NCBI RefSeq assembly: GCF_000518205.1
Contig: NZ_JADD01000010.1
Span: 29,997 to 93,996 of the forward strand
Reading direction: 5' to 3'
DNA length: 64,000 bases
DNA from: Hutsoniella sourekii ATCC 700629
GTDB taxonomy: Bacteria > Bacillota > Bacilli > Lactobacillales > Aerococcaceae
The position numbers and the translations under genes were made by a program. Shown piece after piece: positions 43,770 through 54,514 of this stretch. The stretch's first letter is position 1; each line of letters begins with the position of its first letter. Below the pieces are notes generated by a model, which searched no databases, had not been told where the DNA came from, and worked only from the letters and a program-made list of their open reading frames with translations.

Positions 43770-43817
43770 AAAAGCCCTGTGTGATGACAAAATGAATCGT
43801 CATCACACGGGGCTTTT
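43770..43817. terminator. Bidirectional terminator
   Basis: A stem of about 19 bp (43770-43788 with 43799-43817) with A-rich left and T-rich right ends, between the convergent HAD and Mga-type genes. Confidence 0.9.
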
Positions 43818-43822
43818 TACAG

Positions 43823-45328
43823 TTAAGCTAGGGGATGATCAACTAGAACATTCAGACGGTTTTGCAACCAGCAAATGACTTGTTCATCCGGCATATCGTC
43901 GATCACAAAAGTTTCCTTGTCAGGTATAGCAGGGAGAATATAGGTAGTTAGGATGATATCTGCTTGAGAATCTTGAATCTGTTGCCAATTAAAAGGTCCA
44001 GACATGGCCTGAATATTTGCCAAATCTCCAATCGCTGGAGCTAGCATCTCCTTATATTTGTTGGAGAGGAAGCGATTATTGGTGTAGATGGCAATTCTAG
44101 GTTGAGTCTTGTGATAAGCAAGATCATACAACAAGCTAGGCCAGAGCGTAATTAAATAGTACATCATTAAATCCAAACGAATATTGGTAATATTATCGGT
44201 TAAATCACTGGCAAAGCGAATCAAACTTAATTGCATATCACGAAGGAAGTAACCGTTAATCTTCTGGATTTGTGAGAAGAAATTAGATTTGACATTACCT
44301 CTGATGCCAAGGAAGAAGTTATTGACTTCACTAGATTTAACACAGTGGTTATACATGGTGGTAACCATCAGATCAATCGCTTCTTGACTCAAGGGAGAGA
44401 GTCGGTATTTTCTCTGCAGGTGGATTAAGTCACTCTGAAATTGTTCCAGTATCGCATCTTGTCCCTTGGCTCGGCTGAAGGCTAACCAGTCTTGACAGTT
44501 AAGGCAGATTGAATCTTCAACCAGGCCAACCAAAGATTGGAAGATAATTTCTTGATTAAAGGGCAAACCGATACGGTTAAATATCTTTTCAAGATCATGT
44601 TTGACTTCAGCATCATAGCTAAGTAGGTTCAATCGCTTGTCAGATAGATCCCAATGGGCTCGGTCTACATAGTGATTCTTTAGAATCCGGTCGATGTTGA
44701 CGCCCAGTCGGATATACATTTGAGGATTTTCAACAAAGACATTCAGATAATCGCTAGTTTGAGCCAAGGCTTGGTATAGGTCAATGACATCCTCGTAAGT
44801 AACGGTATCAAAAGGCCAATGAATGAGATCCACATAAGATTTGATAAAAAGGGGATAGAAGTGACGAACACTAATTTCTGGCCCTTGTAATTCTAAGTTG
44901 GTAGAAATACGTAGATCCATCTCAGCGTAGGCTAAGTATTCATTGATTTCACTAATCGATCGGTAAACGGTCGACCGGCTGGTAAAGTAGTCATTGGCTA
45001 GTTGGTCCACTGATAAGTCTCGTTCATGGAGAACACGTTCTAAGACTTGAAAGTTTAACGATTGGCTGGAATATTCTCTAAAGAAATGAATATAAGAAAC
45101 GTTGGCCAATAGCTCAACATCAACACCAATCTGGGTTCGGTGGAAGGCGATTAAGCGGGGGAAGCGCTCTTCGATATCATTGAGATCGGATGAAATGATC
45201 CGAGTGGAACACCCCATTATATCGGCTAACTCGGATAATTTCACGAATTCCGCAGCCTGCTTATCTAGAAAATAAGACAAAATATCTAATTGTCTTTGTT
45301 CTTTTTTCGTTAAAAGAGAGTCAATCAT
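43823..45328 (-). CDS. Mga-family transcriptional regulator
   Basis: 501 residues with the Mga/AtxA layout: a first HTH (about 15-60, VKLSELADIMGCSTRIISSDLNDIE), a second HTH (about 100-150, SVDQLANDYFTSRSTVYRSISEIN), a long helical PRD-like middle, and an EIIB-like C-terminal part (RIAIYTNNRFLSNKY, then ADIILTTYILP). In streptococci and Bacillus anthracis this family controls surface and virulence genes in response to sugar-PTS status. Nothing obviously regulated lies next to it; the LPXTG surface gene is 15 kb away. It is followed on the same strand by nothing but the terminator. Confidence 0.85.
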   Translation of the reverse strand: MIDSLLTKKEQRQLDILSYFLDKQAAEFVKLSELADIMGCSTRIISSDLNDIEERFPRLIAFHRTQIGVDVELLANVSYIHFFREYSSQSLNFQVLERVLHERDLSVDQLANDYFTSRSTVYRSISEINEYLAYAEMDLRISTNLELQGPEISVRHFYPLFIKSYVDLIHWPFDTVTYEDVIDLYQALAQTSDYLNVFVENPQMYIRLGVNIDRILKNHYVDRAHWDLSDKRLNLLSYDAEVKHDLEKIFNRIGLPFNQEIIFQSLVGLVEDSICLNCQDWLAFSRAKGQDAILEQFQSDLIHLQRKYRLSPLSQEAIDLMVTTMYNHCVKSSEVNNFFLGIRGNVKSNFFSQIQKINGYFLRDMQLSLIRFASDLTDNITNIRLDLMMYYLITLWPSLLYDLAYHKTQPRIAIYTNNRFLSNKYKEMLAPAIGDLANIQAMSGPFNWQQIQDSQADIILTTYILPAIPDKETFVIDDMPDEQVICWLQNRLNVLVDHPLA

Positions 45329-45367
45329 TAGACTCCCTCCTTCCTAATAAAAGGGAATGATAAGTAA

Positions 45368-46183
45368 CTAAATCTTAAATTGAAAATAATCCATCAAGAA
45401 ATGGGCTAGCCCATCTTGGTCATTGGTCAAGGGAGTTACCTGGTCGGCTACTGCCTTGACTTCCTCAGTCGCATTTTGCATGGCAACACCCAAGCCAGCG
45501 TATTCCAGCATCTCTAGGTCGTTATTCTCATCTCCAAAGGTTAAGATAGCTTCTCTGGGGATGCGGTAGAATTCAGCTACCCGATCGACCCCAACAGCCT
45601 TATTAATACTTTTGTGGACCACTTCTAACATCGGAAGGATCCCACCCCAAGTACGAACAGAGACTTGATCACCGTAGCGGCGTGTAATTTCTGCTTCTAC
45701 GGACTTCTCCTTGTCTTTGGCGGTGAAGATACTGATGGCGGTTGGATTTTGTCTGAGGGATTCTCGTGATAATCGCTTGATGGTCGACTTATCCTTCGGG
45801 TAAAAAGGGCTGTCTGGTAAATTGGATGAAGTGGTGTAAAGTTGTCTTTGCCCTTCAACCGCAATGAGGTCGATATCTAAGTCTTCTTGGTTGGCTAGAA
45901 GTTCAAAGGCAATTTCTTTATCGAGTTCTTGGTGGTAGCTGGCCAACCAACGGTCGCGTTCAGGAAATTGGCAAAGCGCTCCGTTGAAATTAATCATGGG
46001 GCTTTGAATGCCGATCTGGCGATAAATATCAATGGCATTACGGTAGGGTCTACCGGTGGCGATCACAACTAAATGTCCCATCTCAGCAAGAGAGCGTAGG
46101 GTTTGAATGGTGGTATAGCTGACCTTGGATTGGTCGTTTAAGGTTGTACCGTCAAGGTCAATGGCAATCAAGTGTTGTTGCAT
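45368..46183 (-). CDS. Cof-type HAD phosphatase
   Basis: 271 residues from ATG 46183, chosen because AAAGG lies nine bases upstream, whereas the earlier ATG 46192 abuts it. Motifs: AIDLDGTTLND near 6, VIATGRPYRNA near 39, the Lys of HKSINKAVG near 195 and TFGDENNDLEMLEYAG near 215. Third Cof-type paralogue in the window. It lies 39 bp upstream of the Mga-type regulator on the same strand and may be co-transcribed with it. Likely a sugar-phosphate phosphatase (YidA-like). Confidence 0.88.
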   Translation of the reverse strand: MQQHLIAIDLDGTTLNDQSKVSYTTIQTLRSLAEMGHLVVIATGRPYRNAIDIYRQIGIQSPMINFNGALCQFPERDRWLASYHQELDKEIAFELLANQEDLDIDLIAVEGQRQLYTTSSNLPDSPFYPKDKSTIKRLSRESLRQNPTAISIFTAKDKEKSVEAEITRRYGDQVSVRTWGGILPMLEVVHKSINKAVGVDRVAEFYRIPREAILTFGDENNDLEMLEYAGLGVAMQNATEEVKAVADQVTPLTNDQDGLAHFLMDYFQFKI

Positions 46184-46301
46184 GAGTGACATCCTTTCTT
46201 TCTGTCATTTGATTATAGCGAATTTTATCCAGACTCTCAAATTATTCATTTCTCAAGCCTTTCAATCTATGCTATGATAAATGAGCAGTGGAGGTGGATA
46301 A

Positions 46302-46616
46302 ATGAGTGACCTATCAATGGAAGATAAAATAACCCAACAATTGCAATATGTCATCGATCCCGAACTTGGTATTGATATTGTTAACCTAGGCTTAATCTAT
46401 GAAGTCTCTTATGATGAAGACAAGCGGGAAGCAGAGGTCCTAATGACCTTGACGACCATGGGCTGTCCCTTGGCTGATATTATTGAAATGAGTGCTTATG
46501 AGGCAGTTACCCAATTAGACGAAGTGGACTCGGTTAAAGTTAATTTGACCTTTGACCCTCCTTGGCGGGTTGACTTTATGAGTCGTTATGCGCGTATTGC
46601 TTTAGGAATTCGTTAA
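46302..46616 (+). CDS. MIP18/SufT-type Fe-S assembly factor
   Basis: 104 residues, a single MIP18 (DUF59) domain: VIDPELGIDIVNLGLIY near 17, MTLTTMGCPLADII near 50 with the conserved Cys, and VNLTFDPPWRVDFMS near 85. In Firmicutes such proteins help deliver or repair iron-sulfur clusters; PaaD is a paralogous relative. It is monocistronic, with GGAGGTG before the ATG and a strong terminator afterwards. Confidence 0.9.
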   Translation: MSDLSMEDKITQQLQYVIDPELGIDIVNLGLIYEVSYDEDKREAEVLMTLTTMGCPLADIIEMSAYEAVTQLDEVDSVKVNLTFDPPWRVDFMSRYARIALGIR

Positions 46617-46631
46617 GAGTAAGTAAAATAA

Positions 46632-46691
46632 AACCCCGACCCTGAACTCTAAAACCTTACATGGTTCAAGAGCTTGATCAGGGTCGGGGTT
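46632..46691. terminator. Bidirectional terminator
   Basis: A 14-bp perfect stem (46632-46645 with 46678-46691) enclosing a 32-nt loop that may fold further, then TCTTTTT. It lies between the convergent MIP18 and recQ genes. Confidence 0.85.
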
Positions 46692-46695
46692 CTTT

Positions 46696-48480
46696 TTATT
46701 GAGATGAATTCTCCCGGGTTTGGTAATCTTGGATCACCTGAGTAAATTCTTGCCAGTATTTATTGGCTTTGACTTGACCGACTCCTTCAATTGTCAGAAA
46801 TTGGTCATAGGTGACAGGTTGATCGCGGGCCATATCCAAGAGACTTCGGTTATTGAAGATGATATAAGCGGGCACTCTTTCAGCCTTGGCTAATTCACTG
46901 CGGCGCTGTCTGAGAGCTTCATAGAGTGATTCTTCTTCTGGGCGAATGCTTAAGTCGATGTTTTTATGTGGGACTTTTTGAGAAACTTGTTTCTTAACCT
47001 TGATGGATAGCTTTTCTTGTCCGGTCAAGATGCTTTTGGCTTTCTCAGTGACTAGTAGGGCCCGGTGGCTATTGACCTTCAGATAGCCTTGGGCCGTGAG
47101 TTGAGAGAGGATATCCTTGATTCGCTTATCAGGCTGATCCTTCAAGAGGCCAAAGGTAGATAATTGTTCAAAGTCCCAGTCTTGAACTCTGGAATTTGGC
47201 CGTCCCTTGACGACATCACAAATCATTCCCATACCGAAGGCATGCTTCATTCGAATAATACAAGACAGAATAATTTGTGCTTGCTTGGTTACATCAACCA
47301 TCCGGTATTCCTTTAAACAATGCGAACAATTCATGCAGTCAGCATTCAAATGCTCACCAAAGTAAGCTAATAAGTAACGTCTCAAGCAAGAGGTCAAATA
47401 GACATAATGAATCATGACTTGCAAGCGGTCTTCGACGTGGGGATCCAAACTATCTTCAATTAAATAGCGGGCTTGGATAATATCCTGAGCGCCAAATAGG
47501 AGGATCGCTTCACTATCCAAGCCGTCCCGACCGGCCCGGCCAGCTTCCTGATAATAAGATTCCAAGTCCTTGGGCATGTTATAATGGATGACCTTCCGCA
47601 CATCAGTCTTATCAATCCCCATCCCAAAGGCATTAGTCGCAATCATAATATTGACACGGTCAAACTGAAAGTCATCTTGAGCGTCCTGACGTTCCTGGTG
47701 ACTACGACCAGCATGGTAATACTGACACTGGTAGCCAGACTTCTTCAAGTCTTCATAGAGACTTTCTACTCGTTTGCGGGAATTAGCATAAATAATCGTT
47801 GCTTCATCGTGATTAATGAGACGTTTCAATTCGGCTAACTTATTGGCCGGTTCTCTCACCGTGAACTTGATGTTGGGCCGATCAAAGGAATTAACAAAAA
47901 TGGCCGGATCAATCAACTGGAGCTGGTGGATGATATCTTGGCGTACTTCTTCTGTGGCAGTGGCGGTGAAGGCTGCCATGACCGGCCGATCGTCTAATTG
48001 GCTAACAAAATCATGGATGGCTCGGTAGCTGGGTCTAAAGTCATGTCCCCATTGAGAAACGCAATGGGCCTCATCAACAGCGATAAAATCGATCCGAATG
48101 TCTTGCATATCTCTTAAGAAGGCGTCATTTTCCAACCTTTCTGGAGCAATATAGAGAATCTTAAGCTCTCTGGATTGAACTTGTTGGAGAGTAGCAAAAT
48201 AAGATTCACTGGATAGGGAAGCATTTAAGTAACCCGCAGGAATACCGGCTCGAGTTAAGCTATCGACTTGGTCTTTCATCAAGGAGACCAAGGGGGAGAT
48301 CACTAAGGTTAAGCCAGAAAATAAGAGGGCGGGTACTTGATAACAAATTGACTTTCCGCCTCCAGTCGGTAGAATACCTAGTAGATCTTGGCCTTGGAGA
48401 ATGGTCTGGATAATTGCTTCTTGTCCCGGTCGAAAAGACCGGTAACCAAAATATTCTTCTAAAGTGTTTGTTAAGTTCAT
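46696..48480 (-). CDS. recQ: ATP-dependent DNA helicase RecQ
   Basis: 594 residues. Helicase motifs: [14 protein letters not shown] (Walker A) near 34, [16 protein letters not shown] (DEAH plus the RecQ aromatic loop) near 136, [11 protein letters not shown] and [10 protein letters not shown] near 320. A zinc-binding RQC region has four Cys around 368-388 (CLRRYLL..., CMNCSHC). A C-terminal HRDC domain (about 520-590) completes it. It unwinds 3'-tailed duplexes in recombination and fork repair. It starts after AGGAGGTGGAAG. Confidence 0.95.
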   Translation of the reverse strand: MNLTNTLEEYFGYRSFRPGQEAIIQTILQGQDLLGILPTGGGKSICYQVPALLFSGLTLVISPLVSLMKDQVDSLTRAGIPAGYLNASLSSESYFATLQQVQSRELKILYIAPERLENDAFLRDMQDIRIDFIAVDEAHCVSQWGHDFRPSYRAIHDFVSQLDDRPVMAAFTATATEEVRQDIIHQLQLIDPAIFVNSFDRPNIKFTVREPANKLAELKRLINHDEATIIYANSRKRVESLYEDLKKSGYQCQYYHAGRSHQERQDAQDDFQFDRVNIMIATNAFGMGIDKTDVRKVIHYNMPKDLESYYQEAGRAGRDGLDSEAILLFGAQDIIQARYLIEDSLDPHVEDRLQVMIHYVYLTSCLRRYLLAYFGEHLNADCMNCSHCLKEYRMVDVTKQAQIILSCIIRMKHAFGMGMICDVVKGRPNSRVQDWDFEQLSTFGLLKDQPDKRIKDILSQLTAQGYLKVNSHRALLVTEKAKSILTGQEKLSIKVKKQVSQKVPHKNIDLSIRPEEESLYEALRQRRSELAKAERVPAYIIFNNRSLLDMARDQPVTYDQFLTIEGVGQVKANKYWQEFTQVIQDYQTRENSSQ

Positions 48481-48586
48481 CTTCCACCTCCTGATCCATA
48501 ACAGGCTAAGTATATCAAAAAATTTGTAAAAAGCGAAAAACTTGATAAACTGTATATGATAAACAAATAAAAGCGGAAAGGCTTGA

Positions 48587-49459
48587 ATGATGAAGAGAAG
48601 AAGTATTGATTATTATTATTTAAAAATGAAAACCCATTTCATCGAGGTTCCCTACTATGATCATGAGCGTCGGGTACGGGTGCTTCTGCCAGAAGATTAT
48701 GATCAGGAAGAGGAGACCTATCCCGTTCTCTATATGCATGATGGACAAAATGTCTTCTATAGTAAGGAAGCTTACGTTGGTCATTCTTGGAAAGTAATCA
48801 AAGCCCTCAAGCAATACAAAGATCTACCTAAGATGATAGTGGTAGCGATTGATAATAGTGAGTACCGTTTGGACGAGTATGCGCCTTGGCAGACCGATAC
48901 GCATAAAAATACGGAATTCAGTGAAGCCGGTGGCGATGGGGCGGCTTACGGGCAATGGGTAGTTGAGACGGTGAAGCCATTTATTGATGCGACTTACCGC
49001 ACCAAGTCAGACCGAGCTAATACCTTATTAGCGGGTTCTTCCATGGGTGGCTTAATTACGGCTTATATGGGGGCGGCTTATCCAGAGATCTTCGGTGTTC
49101 TCGGTGTCTTCTCATCTGCTTCTTGGTTTAGTGAGCAAGCCTTCCAGACCTACATCGGTACTCATCCGCTGAATTCAGCTACTAAAGTCTATATCCAAGT
49201 GGGAACAGATGAAGGAGACGATATGGATGCGGAGTTTATTCAAGGATCCATGAACCAAGCTTATATCGATTCTTCCTTAATGTATTACCAAAACCTAGTT
49301 GCCAATGGTCAACCCATGGATAAGTTATGGTTACGAATTCTGGCCAATGAGACCCACCATGAGAAGTATTGGGCGCTTCATTTCCCGACCTTCTTACACT
49401 GGGCCTTTGACCTACCTTTTGATATCCAGCAACTGATTGATTCCAGTCCAGTTGAATAA
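48587..49459 (+). CDS. Alpha/beta-hydrolase, esterase-D-like (PF00756 type)
   Basis: 290 residues. Nucleophile elbow [14 protein letters not shown] near 150 (GxSxG), [10 protein letters not shown] near 48 typical of putative esterases related to enterochelin esterase and YbbA, and a likely catalytic His in NETHHEKYW near 262. There is no signal peptide. Two adjacent ATGs make the exact start uncertain by one codon. The physiological ester is unknown; acyl or feruloyl esters are family possibilities. No operon partner. Confidence 0.88.
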   Translation: MMKRRSIDYYYLKMKTHFIEVPYYDHERRVRVLLPEDYDQEEETYPVLYMHDGQNVFYSKEAYVGHSWKVIKALKQYKDLPKMIVVAIDNSEYRLDEYAPWQTDTHKNTEFSEAGGDGAAYGQWVVETVKPFIDATYRTKSDRANTLLAGSSMGGLITAYMGAAYPEIFGVLGVFSSASWFSEQAFQTYIGTHPLNSATKVYIQVGTDEGDDMDAEFIQGSMNQAYIDSSLMYYQNLVANGQPMDKLWLRILANETHHEKYWALHFPTFLHWAFDLPFDIQQLIDSSPVE

Positions 49460-49619
49460 TCGCTAGTGAAACACGGTCTCTAGGGTCGTGTTTTATTTAG
49501 CTTCTATTTGGCTAGTAGCAAGAGCTTAGAAAAGGGGTCTCGCTTGGGTCTGATATGATTATTGGTATAATGGAAGTGTAAAAGGTGCTTGTGGTTACGA
49601 CAAAGGAAAGGGGTTTCTA

Positions 49620-50123
49620 ATGAAAGTTGCATTAATTGCTCATGATGAGAAAAAAGCGGATATGGTGGAATTAGCTAGCAAGTTCAAGGACGTTCTCAAT
49701 CAACATCAGCTGTATGCTACTGGTACAACAGGTAGTCGCATTATTGAAGCCACCGACCTGGAGGTCCATTGTTATAAATCAGGACCACTTGGCGGTGACC
49801 AGCAGATTGGTGCGGCGGTCTCTGATAATGAGATGGACCTTGTTATCTTCTTGCGAGATCCGTTGACACCACAACCTCACGAACCTGATATTTCAGCCTT
49901 GATGCGCTTGTGCGATGTCTATGAGATCCCCATGGCTACCAACAAGGCAACTGCCCAAGTCTTGCTCCAAGCTCTAGCAGCAGGTCTTTTGGACTGGAGG
50001 CAAGAGCTTCATGGTCATTCTTGGGAAGAAGTGGAAGATTTGAATGAGGATATTCCGCAGGAAAAGAATGGGAGAGAAAATAAAAGTCAAAAAAGGTCAA
50101 ACTTTTCATTGAAATATTTTTAA
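49620..50123 (+). CDS. mgsA: Methylglyoxal synthase
   Basis: 167 residues, of which the first 130 are a canonical MGS domain: [13 protein letters not shown] near 4, TGTTG (phosphate loop) near 35, [11 protein letters not shown] near 55, [14 protein letters not shown] near 82 with the catalytic Asp, and MATNKATA near 106. It turns dihydroxyacetone phosphate into methylglyoxal plus phosphate, relieving phosphate limitation. The C-terminal 30 residues are charged, beyond the normal fold, and their codons contain the CtsR box of clpB. AAAGGGG sets the start; a TATAAT (49566-49571) may be its -10. Confidence 0.92.
   Translation: MKVALIAHDEKKADMVELASKFKDVLNQHQLYATGTTGSRIIEATDLEVHCYKSGPLGGDQQIGAAVSDNEMDLVIFLRDPLTPQPHEPDISALMRLCDVYEIPMATNKATAQVLLQALAAGLLDWRQELHGHSWEEVEDLNEDIPQEKNGRENKSQKRSNFSLKYF
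50085..50101. promoter_or_regulatory. CtsR operator of clpB
   Basis: AGTCAAA-AAA-GGTCAAA matches the CtsR heptad direct-repeat consensus exactly and lies directly upstream of the clpB -35 box. It overlaps the 3' end of mgsA. CtsR represses clp genes and is inactivated by heat. Confidence 0.9.
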
Positions 50124-50137
50124 TCATAGTGTATAAT
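50109..50137 (+). promoter_or_regulatory. Promoter of clpB
   Basis: TTGAAA (50109-50114), 17 bp, TATAAT (50132-50137), beginning 8 bp after the CtsR box and overlapping the end of mgsA. Confidence 0.85.
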
Positions 50138-50138
50138 A

Positions 50139-50201
50139 TAGTTAAGCTCTTAAAGAAGGGCTTAACTTTTGGGTTTATCACCCTGACCAATTTTGACTAA
50201 A
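50139..50201 (+). promoter_or_regulatory. clpB leader: hairpin and second CtsR-like half site
   Basis: The leader carries an 11-bp interrupted stem (around 50140-50167) with a few Ts behind it. At 50184-50198 a reversed, partly degenerate CtsR element (complement AGTCAAA-ATT-GGTCA) follows. A second CtsR contact or an mRNA structure controlling clpB is possible; only the first box is convincing. Confidence 0.4.
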
Positions 50202-50222
50202 AGAAAGAAGAGGAGGATTTAG

Positions 50223-52832
50223 ATGGTTGATAAAATGACTACGGCCATGCAAGAAGCTCTGGCCCAAGCTCAACAAGTAGCAATTACCAGACAACATCAA
50301 GAAATAGATATTCCTCACTTATGGCGAATCTTTGTTCAACCCGATCACTTTGCTTACCGCTTATATGACCGGATGGACGTTCCAATGGATTCCCTTAAAC
50401 AATTAATTGAATTAGAAATTGACAAAATTTCTCAAGTAACAGGTTCTAATATTCAATATGGACAGCAGATCTCCCAACGCTTGGCGCGTTTGTTCCAAGA
50501 TGCAGGACAGATTGCTGAATCTTACCAGGACCAATATCTAGCTACTGAAGTTGTCCTACTAGCCTTATTTGAACAAGAGCACAATCCAATCACACAATTC
50601 TTGCTTCAATCAGGCTTAAGTAAAACAAAATTCAAAGAAAGTATTGATGAATTGAGAGGAGGAGAGCGTGTGACTCAACAAAACCAAGAAGCAACTTATG
50701 AGGCATTAGAACAATATGCCATCAACTTAAACGACCAGGTCAAAGAAAACAAATTAGATCCCGTTATTGGTCGTGATGAAGAGATCCGTGACGTTATCCG
50801 GATTCTAACACGTAAAACTAAGAATAACCCTGTTTTAATCGGGGAACCCGGTGTAGGTAAAACGGCAATTGTCGAAGGACTGGCTCAACGGATTGTCCGC
50901 CGAGACGTTCCGGAAAACTTGAAAGACAAGCAAATCTGGTCCTTGGATATGGGAGCTCTAATCGCTGGAGCCAAATACCGCGGGGAATTCGAAGAACGAT
51001 TAAAGGCGGTTCTCAAGGAAGTAACTAAGTCTGAAGGTCAAATCTTACTCTTTATTGATGAAGTCCACAACGTTGTGGGGGCTGGTAAGACAGAAGGCTC
51101 AATGGATGCCGGTAACTTACTCAAGCCAATGCTTGCTCGTGGTGAATTGCATTTAATTGGTGCTACCACTTTAGATGAATACCGTGAATATATCGAAAAA
51201 GATAAGGCCTTGGAACGTCGTTTCCAACGAGTCATGGTTCAAGAACCGGATGTCGAAGATACGATTTCTATCTTACGTGGTCTTAAGGAACGTTTTGAGA
51301 TCCACCACGGGGTTAACATCCATGATAATGCCCTAGTGGCGGCTGCAACCTTATCTGACCGGTACATTACCGATCGTTTCTTACCGGATAAGGCGATCGA
51401 CTTAGTGGACGAGGCCTGTGCGACCATCCGGATGGAATTGAATTCCGTTCCAGTGGAAATGGATGTCGTAAACCGTCGCTTGATGACCTTAGAGATAGAA
51501 GAAGCAGCTCTTAAGAAAGAAACGGATGACGCAAGTAAGAAACGGCTTGAAGCTCTTCAAGAAGAACTAGCAGACCTACGTCAAGAAGCTAATGAATTGA
51601 AGATGCGCTGGGAAGCAGAAAAAGAAGACGTGAACGAATTGCGTGACAAACGTCAAGCCTTAGATTCTGCCCGTAACCAATTAGAAGAAGCAGAAAGTCA
51701 ATATGACCTTGAAAAAGCGGCCGAACTCCGTCACGGATTGATTCCTAAACTTGAAAAAGAACTCAAGAAATTAGAAGCTCAACACGAAGAGTCTAAAGAC
51801 GGCTCACGCTTAACTCAAGAGTCTGTCACTGAAGATGAGATTGCAACAGTCGTAGGACGCTTAACAGGTATCCCAGTGAACCGTTTAATGGAAGGCGAAC
51901 GTCAAAAGTTACTCCGTCTAGATGAAACCTTGTCTAAGCGTGTAATCGGTCAAACCGAAGCCATTGACCGGGTCACTGAAGCAGTTCTCAGATCGAGAGC
52001 CGGCATTCAAGATCCTAATCGACCGATTGGTTCCTTCTTATTCCTAGGACCAACCGGTGTTGGTAAGACTGAGTTGGCTAAGGCCTTAGCGGAAGTCTTA
52101 TTTGACGCAGAAGATCATATGGTTCGTATTGATATGTCTGAATACATGGAGAAACATAGTGTCTCTCGTTTAATTGGAGCCCCTCCTGGATACATTGGAC
52201 ACGAAGATGGCGGTCAATTAACGGAAGCTGTTCGTCGCAATCCTTATTCAATCGTCTTATTAGATGAAATCGAAAAAGCGCACCCAGATGTCTTTAATGT
52301 CTTATTACAAGTCTTAGACGATGGACGCTTAACTGATTCTAAAGGACGCAATGTCGACTTCAAAAACACCGTTATTATCATGACTTCAAATGTGGGTAGC
52401 CATGTTCTATTAGAAGGGGTGGATGAGGAAGGTAATATTTCTCATGAAGCCGAACAGGAAGTTCAAAACTTATTGAAACAATCATTTAAGCCAGAATTTC
52501 TTAACCGGATTGACGATATTATCTTATTCTCTCCATTGAACTTGGATGTTATGACCAAGATTGTCTTCAAGTTCATCAATCAATTAGAAGCTCGTTTGGA
52601 ACATCAGGAAATTCATCTTGAAATTACCGAGGAAGCGGCTCATTGGTTGGCTGAAATGGGATATGATCCAGTCTATGGTGCTCGCCCACTTCAAAGATTT
52701 ATCACTAAGCAATTAGAAACACCGTTAGCTAAAGAAATAATAGCCGGTCATATCATGCCTAACTCTGTAGTGAAGGTCAGGTTAGAAGATGATCAATTGA
52801 AGTTTAAGATGGAAGAACAAGAAACAGAATAA
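50223..52832 (+). CDS. clpB: ClpB disaggregase (AAA+ Hsp100)
   Basis: 869 residues: N-domain (about 1-145), NBD1 with Walker [10 protein letters not shown] and Walker [15 protein letters not shown], a coiled-coil M-domain (about 410-530, highly charged), and NBD2 with [32 protein letters not shown] and a C-terminal D2-small domain. The M-domain distinguishes it from ClpC/ClpE, and there is no ClpP-binding loop that I can see. With DnaK it extracts proteins from aggregates after heat. Regulation by CtsR is supported by the upstream operator. Confidence 0.97.
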   Translation: MVDKMTTAMQEALAQAQQVAITRQHQEIDIPHLWRIFVQPDHFAYRLYDRMDVPMDSLKQLIELEIDKISQVTGSNIQYGQQISQRLARLFQDAGQIAESYQDQYLATEVVLLALFEQEHNPITQFLLQSGLSKTKFKESIDELRGGERVTQQNQEATYEALEQYAINLNDQVKENKLDPVIGRDEEIRDVIRILTRKTKNNPVLIGEPGVGKTAIVEGLAQRIVRRDVPENLKDKQIWSLDMGALIAGAKYRGEFEERLKAVLKEVTKSEGQILLFIDEVHNVVGAGKTEGSMDAGNLLKPMLARGELHLIGATTLDEYREYIEKDKALERRFQRVMVQEPDVEDTISILRGLKERFEIHHGVNIHDNALVAAATLSDRYITDRFLPDKAIDLVDEACATIRMELNSVPVEMDVVNRRLMTLEIEEAALKKETDDASKKRLEALQEELADLRQEANELKMRWEAEKEDVNELRDKRQALDSARNQLEEAESQYDLEKAAELRHGLIPKLEKELKKLEAQHEESKDGSRLTQESVTEDEIATVVGRLTGIPVNRLMEGERQKLLRLDETLSKRVIGQTEAIDRVTEAVLRSRAGIQDPNRPIGSFLFLGPTGVGKTELAKALAEVLFDAEDHMVRIDMSEYMEKHSVSRLIGAPPGYIGHEDGGQLTEAVRRNPYSIVLLDEIEKAHPDVFNVLLQVLDDGRLTDSKGRNVDFKNTVIIMTSNVGSHVLLEGVDEEGNISHEAEQEVQNLLKQSFKPEFLNRIDDIILFSPLNLDVMTKIVFKFINQLEARLEHQEIHLEITEEAAHWLAEMGYDPVYGARPLQRFITKQLETPLAKEIIAGHIMPNSVVKVRLEDDQLKFKMEEQETE

Positions 52833-52839
52833 AATTTAT

Positions 52840-52877
52840 AAGCGCTCAAGGTACTTCGTTACTTTGAGCGCTTTTTT
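52840..52877 (+). terminator. Terminator of clpB
   Basis: A long stem (AAGCGCTCAA with TTGAGCGCTT, extended toward the loop) followed by six Ts. Confidence 0.92.
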
Positions 52878-52995
52878 ATATTTTTATTAGGCATACCTAA
52901 TTATTTTAGGACAAGCCTTTATTTTTGCTTATAAGACTGGTATATTGTAGGCAACCCTTAAGGGAAAATAGATCTTAGAAAGAAGCGTTAGTTAG

Positions 52996-54330
52996 ATGAT
53001 TAATCAAGAACTATTGCAAGAATTTCACCGTCGCTACCAAGATAATCCGGCCAACTTGGCTGTTGAATCCGCCATTCGCTCGGTCGGGATCAACCAAGCC
53101 AGCTTAAGCTATGAAGTCCGCCAAGCTCATGATTTCAAGTTTTCAGATGAGACTGAGCGAGGAGCTATTACCAACCAGAAATCAAGTGGCCGTTGCTGGA
53201 TGTTTGCTGCCTTGAACACCGCCCGGGTATCAACGATGGAAAAGCTACATCTTGAGACCTTTGAATTTTCACAAAACTATACCTTGTTCTGGGATAAGTT
53301 AGAAAAATCCAACTTCTTCCTCACAAGTATCATCCAGACCGTTGAAGAAGATCAAGATTCGCGCTTGGTCTGGCACCTCCTACAAAAACCTTGTGAAGAT
53401 GGGGGTCAATGGGAAATGTTTGCTGGTCTCCTCAACAAGTATGGTTCTGTTCCTAAGGAAGTTATGCCTGAGACATTCCATTCTTCCAATACCCAAGTAC
53501 TTAACCAAGTCATTGAGACGAAACTGCGTGAATTTGCTGCTCGTTTACGGCAAATGCATCAAGCAGGAGCTAGTCTGGAAGAATTAGAAGCTAAACGAGA
53601 CGAACAACTTTACTTTATCTATAATGTTCTGGTTAAGGCACTCGGTCAAGTGCCAGAACGCTTTAGCTATAAATACCGAGATAAGGACGGCGAGTTTCAC
53701 CGGATCGATGATATTACGCCACAAGCATTTTTCAAGGAATATACTAGCATGAAGACTGATAAGATGGTAAGTCTTCTTAATGCACCAACGGAAGACAAGC
53801 CATACAATCAAACCTATACTGTAGATTATCTTGGAAGTATTGTAGAATCCGATCCTGTCAAATACTTGAATGTTCCGATTCAAGACCTAAAAGAAACGGC
53901 TATTAAAGCCATTAAAGATGGTTACCCGGTCTGGTTTGGTTCAGATGTCGGCAAGATGAGCGAACGTAAGATGGGCCTCTTAGATAACAACATGTACCGT
54001 TACCAAGATACCTTGGGTGAGAACTTTACATTAAGCAAGGCCGAACGCCTCGATTATAGTGTTAGTCTACTAACCCATGCGATGGTCTTAGTTGGTGTTG
54101 ATTTGGACAAGGATGGCAAACCTCTTTCTTGGAAGGTTGAGAATTCATGGGGTAAAGATGTTGGTAAGGATGGGATCTTCTCCATGTCTGATGAATGGTT
54201 TGACGAATATACCTTCCAAATCACGGTACCGAGCGAGTACGTCAGCCAAGAACTACTAGCCGACTACCAAAAAGAACCGGTCCACTTAGCTCCTTGGGAC
54301 CCTATGGGATCCTTGGCTTATGTAAAATAA
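52996..54330 (+). CDS. pepC: Aminopeptidase C (bleomycin-hydrolase family, C1B)
   Basis: 444 residues, the usual PepC length. Catalytic residues are plain: the Cys in NQKSSGRCWMFAALN near 73, the His in LTHAMVLVGVD near 362, and the Asn in KVENSWG near 385. The C-terminal tail, which enters the active site in this hexameric family, ends in AYVK. It removes N-terminal residues from peptides in the cytoplasm and is widespread in lactic acid bacteria. Monocistronic. Confidence 0.96.
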   Translation: MINQELLQEFHRRYQDNPANLAVESAIRSVGINQASLSYEVRQAHDFKFSDETERGAITNQKSSGRCWMFAALNTARVSTMEKLHLETFEFSQNYTLFWDKLEKSNFFLTSIIQTVEEDQDSRLVWHLLQKPCEDGGQWEMFAGLLNKYGSVPKEVMPETFHSSNTQVLNQVIETKLREFAARLRQMHQAGASLEELEAKRDEQLYFIYNVLVKALGQVPERFSYKYRDKDGEFHRIDDITPQAFFKEYTSMKTDKMVSLLNAPTEDKPYNQTYTVDYLGSIVESDPVKYLNVPIQDLKETAIKAIKDGYPVWFGSDVGKMSERKMGLLDNNMYRYQDTLGENFTLSKAERLDYSVSLLTHAMVLVGVDLDKDGKPLSWKVENSWGKDVGKDGIFSMSDEWFDEYTFQITVPSEYVSQELLADYQKEPVHLAPWDPMGSLAYVK

Positions 54331-54341
54331 ACAAGCCATTC

Positions 54342-54383
54342 AACTACCTGAATCTAGGCTAAGTCTAGGTTTAGGTAGTTTTT
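54342..54383 (+). terminator. Terminator of pepC
   Basis: A 16-bp stem with one mismatch and one G-U pair (54342-54357 with 54365-54380), followed by Ts. Confidence 0.85.
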
Positions 54384-54514
54384 GTTTGGAAAGGCAGTAG
54401 CAGTAGTGGTCTAATCTTATTCCTTTTACTCAAATTGACTAATTGAATATTAAACTATGCTTAAATTTAACTCATTATGCTATAATCTTCTCAAGTGATA
54501 AAAGGAGGTATAAA

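Noticed and set aside
54443..54514. Longer HyuA start
   Set aside because: The extra 24 residues have no ribosome site, and the AAAGGAGG before 54515 together with the usual family start (K-V-A-T-D-I-G-G-T) decides for the shorter form.
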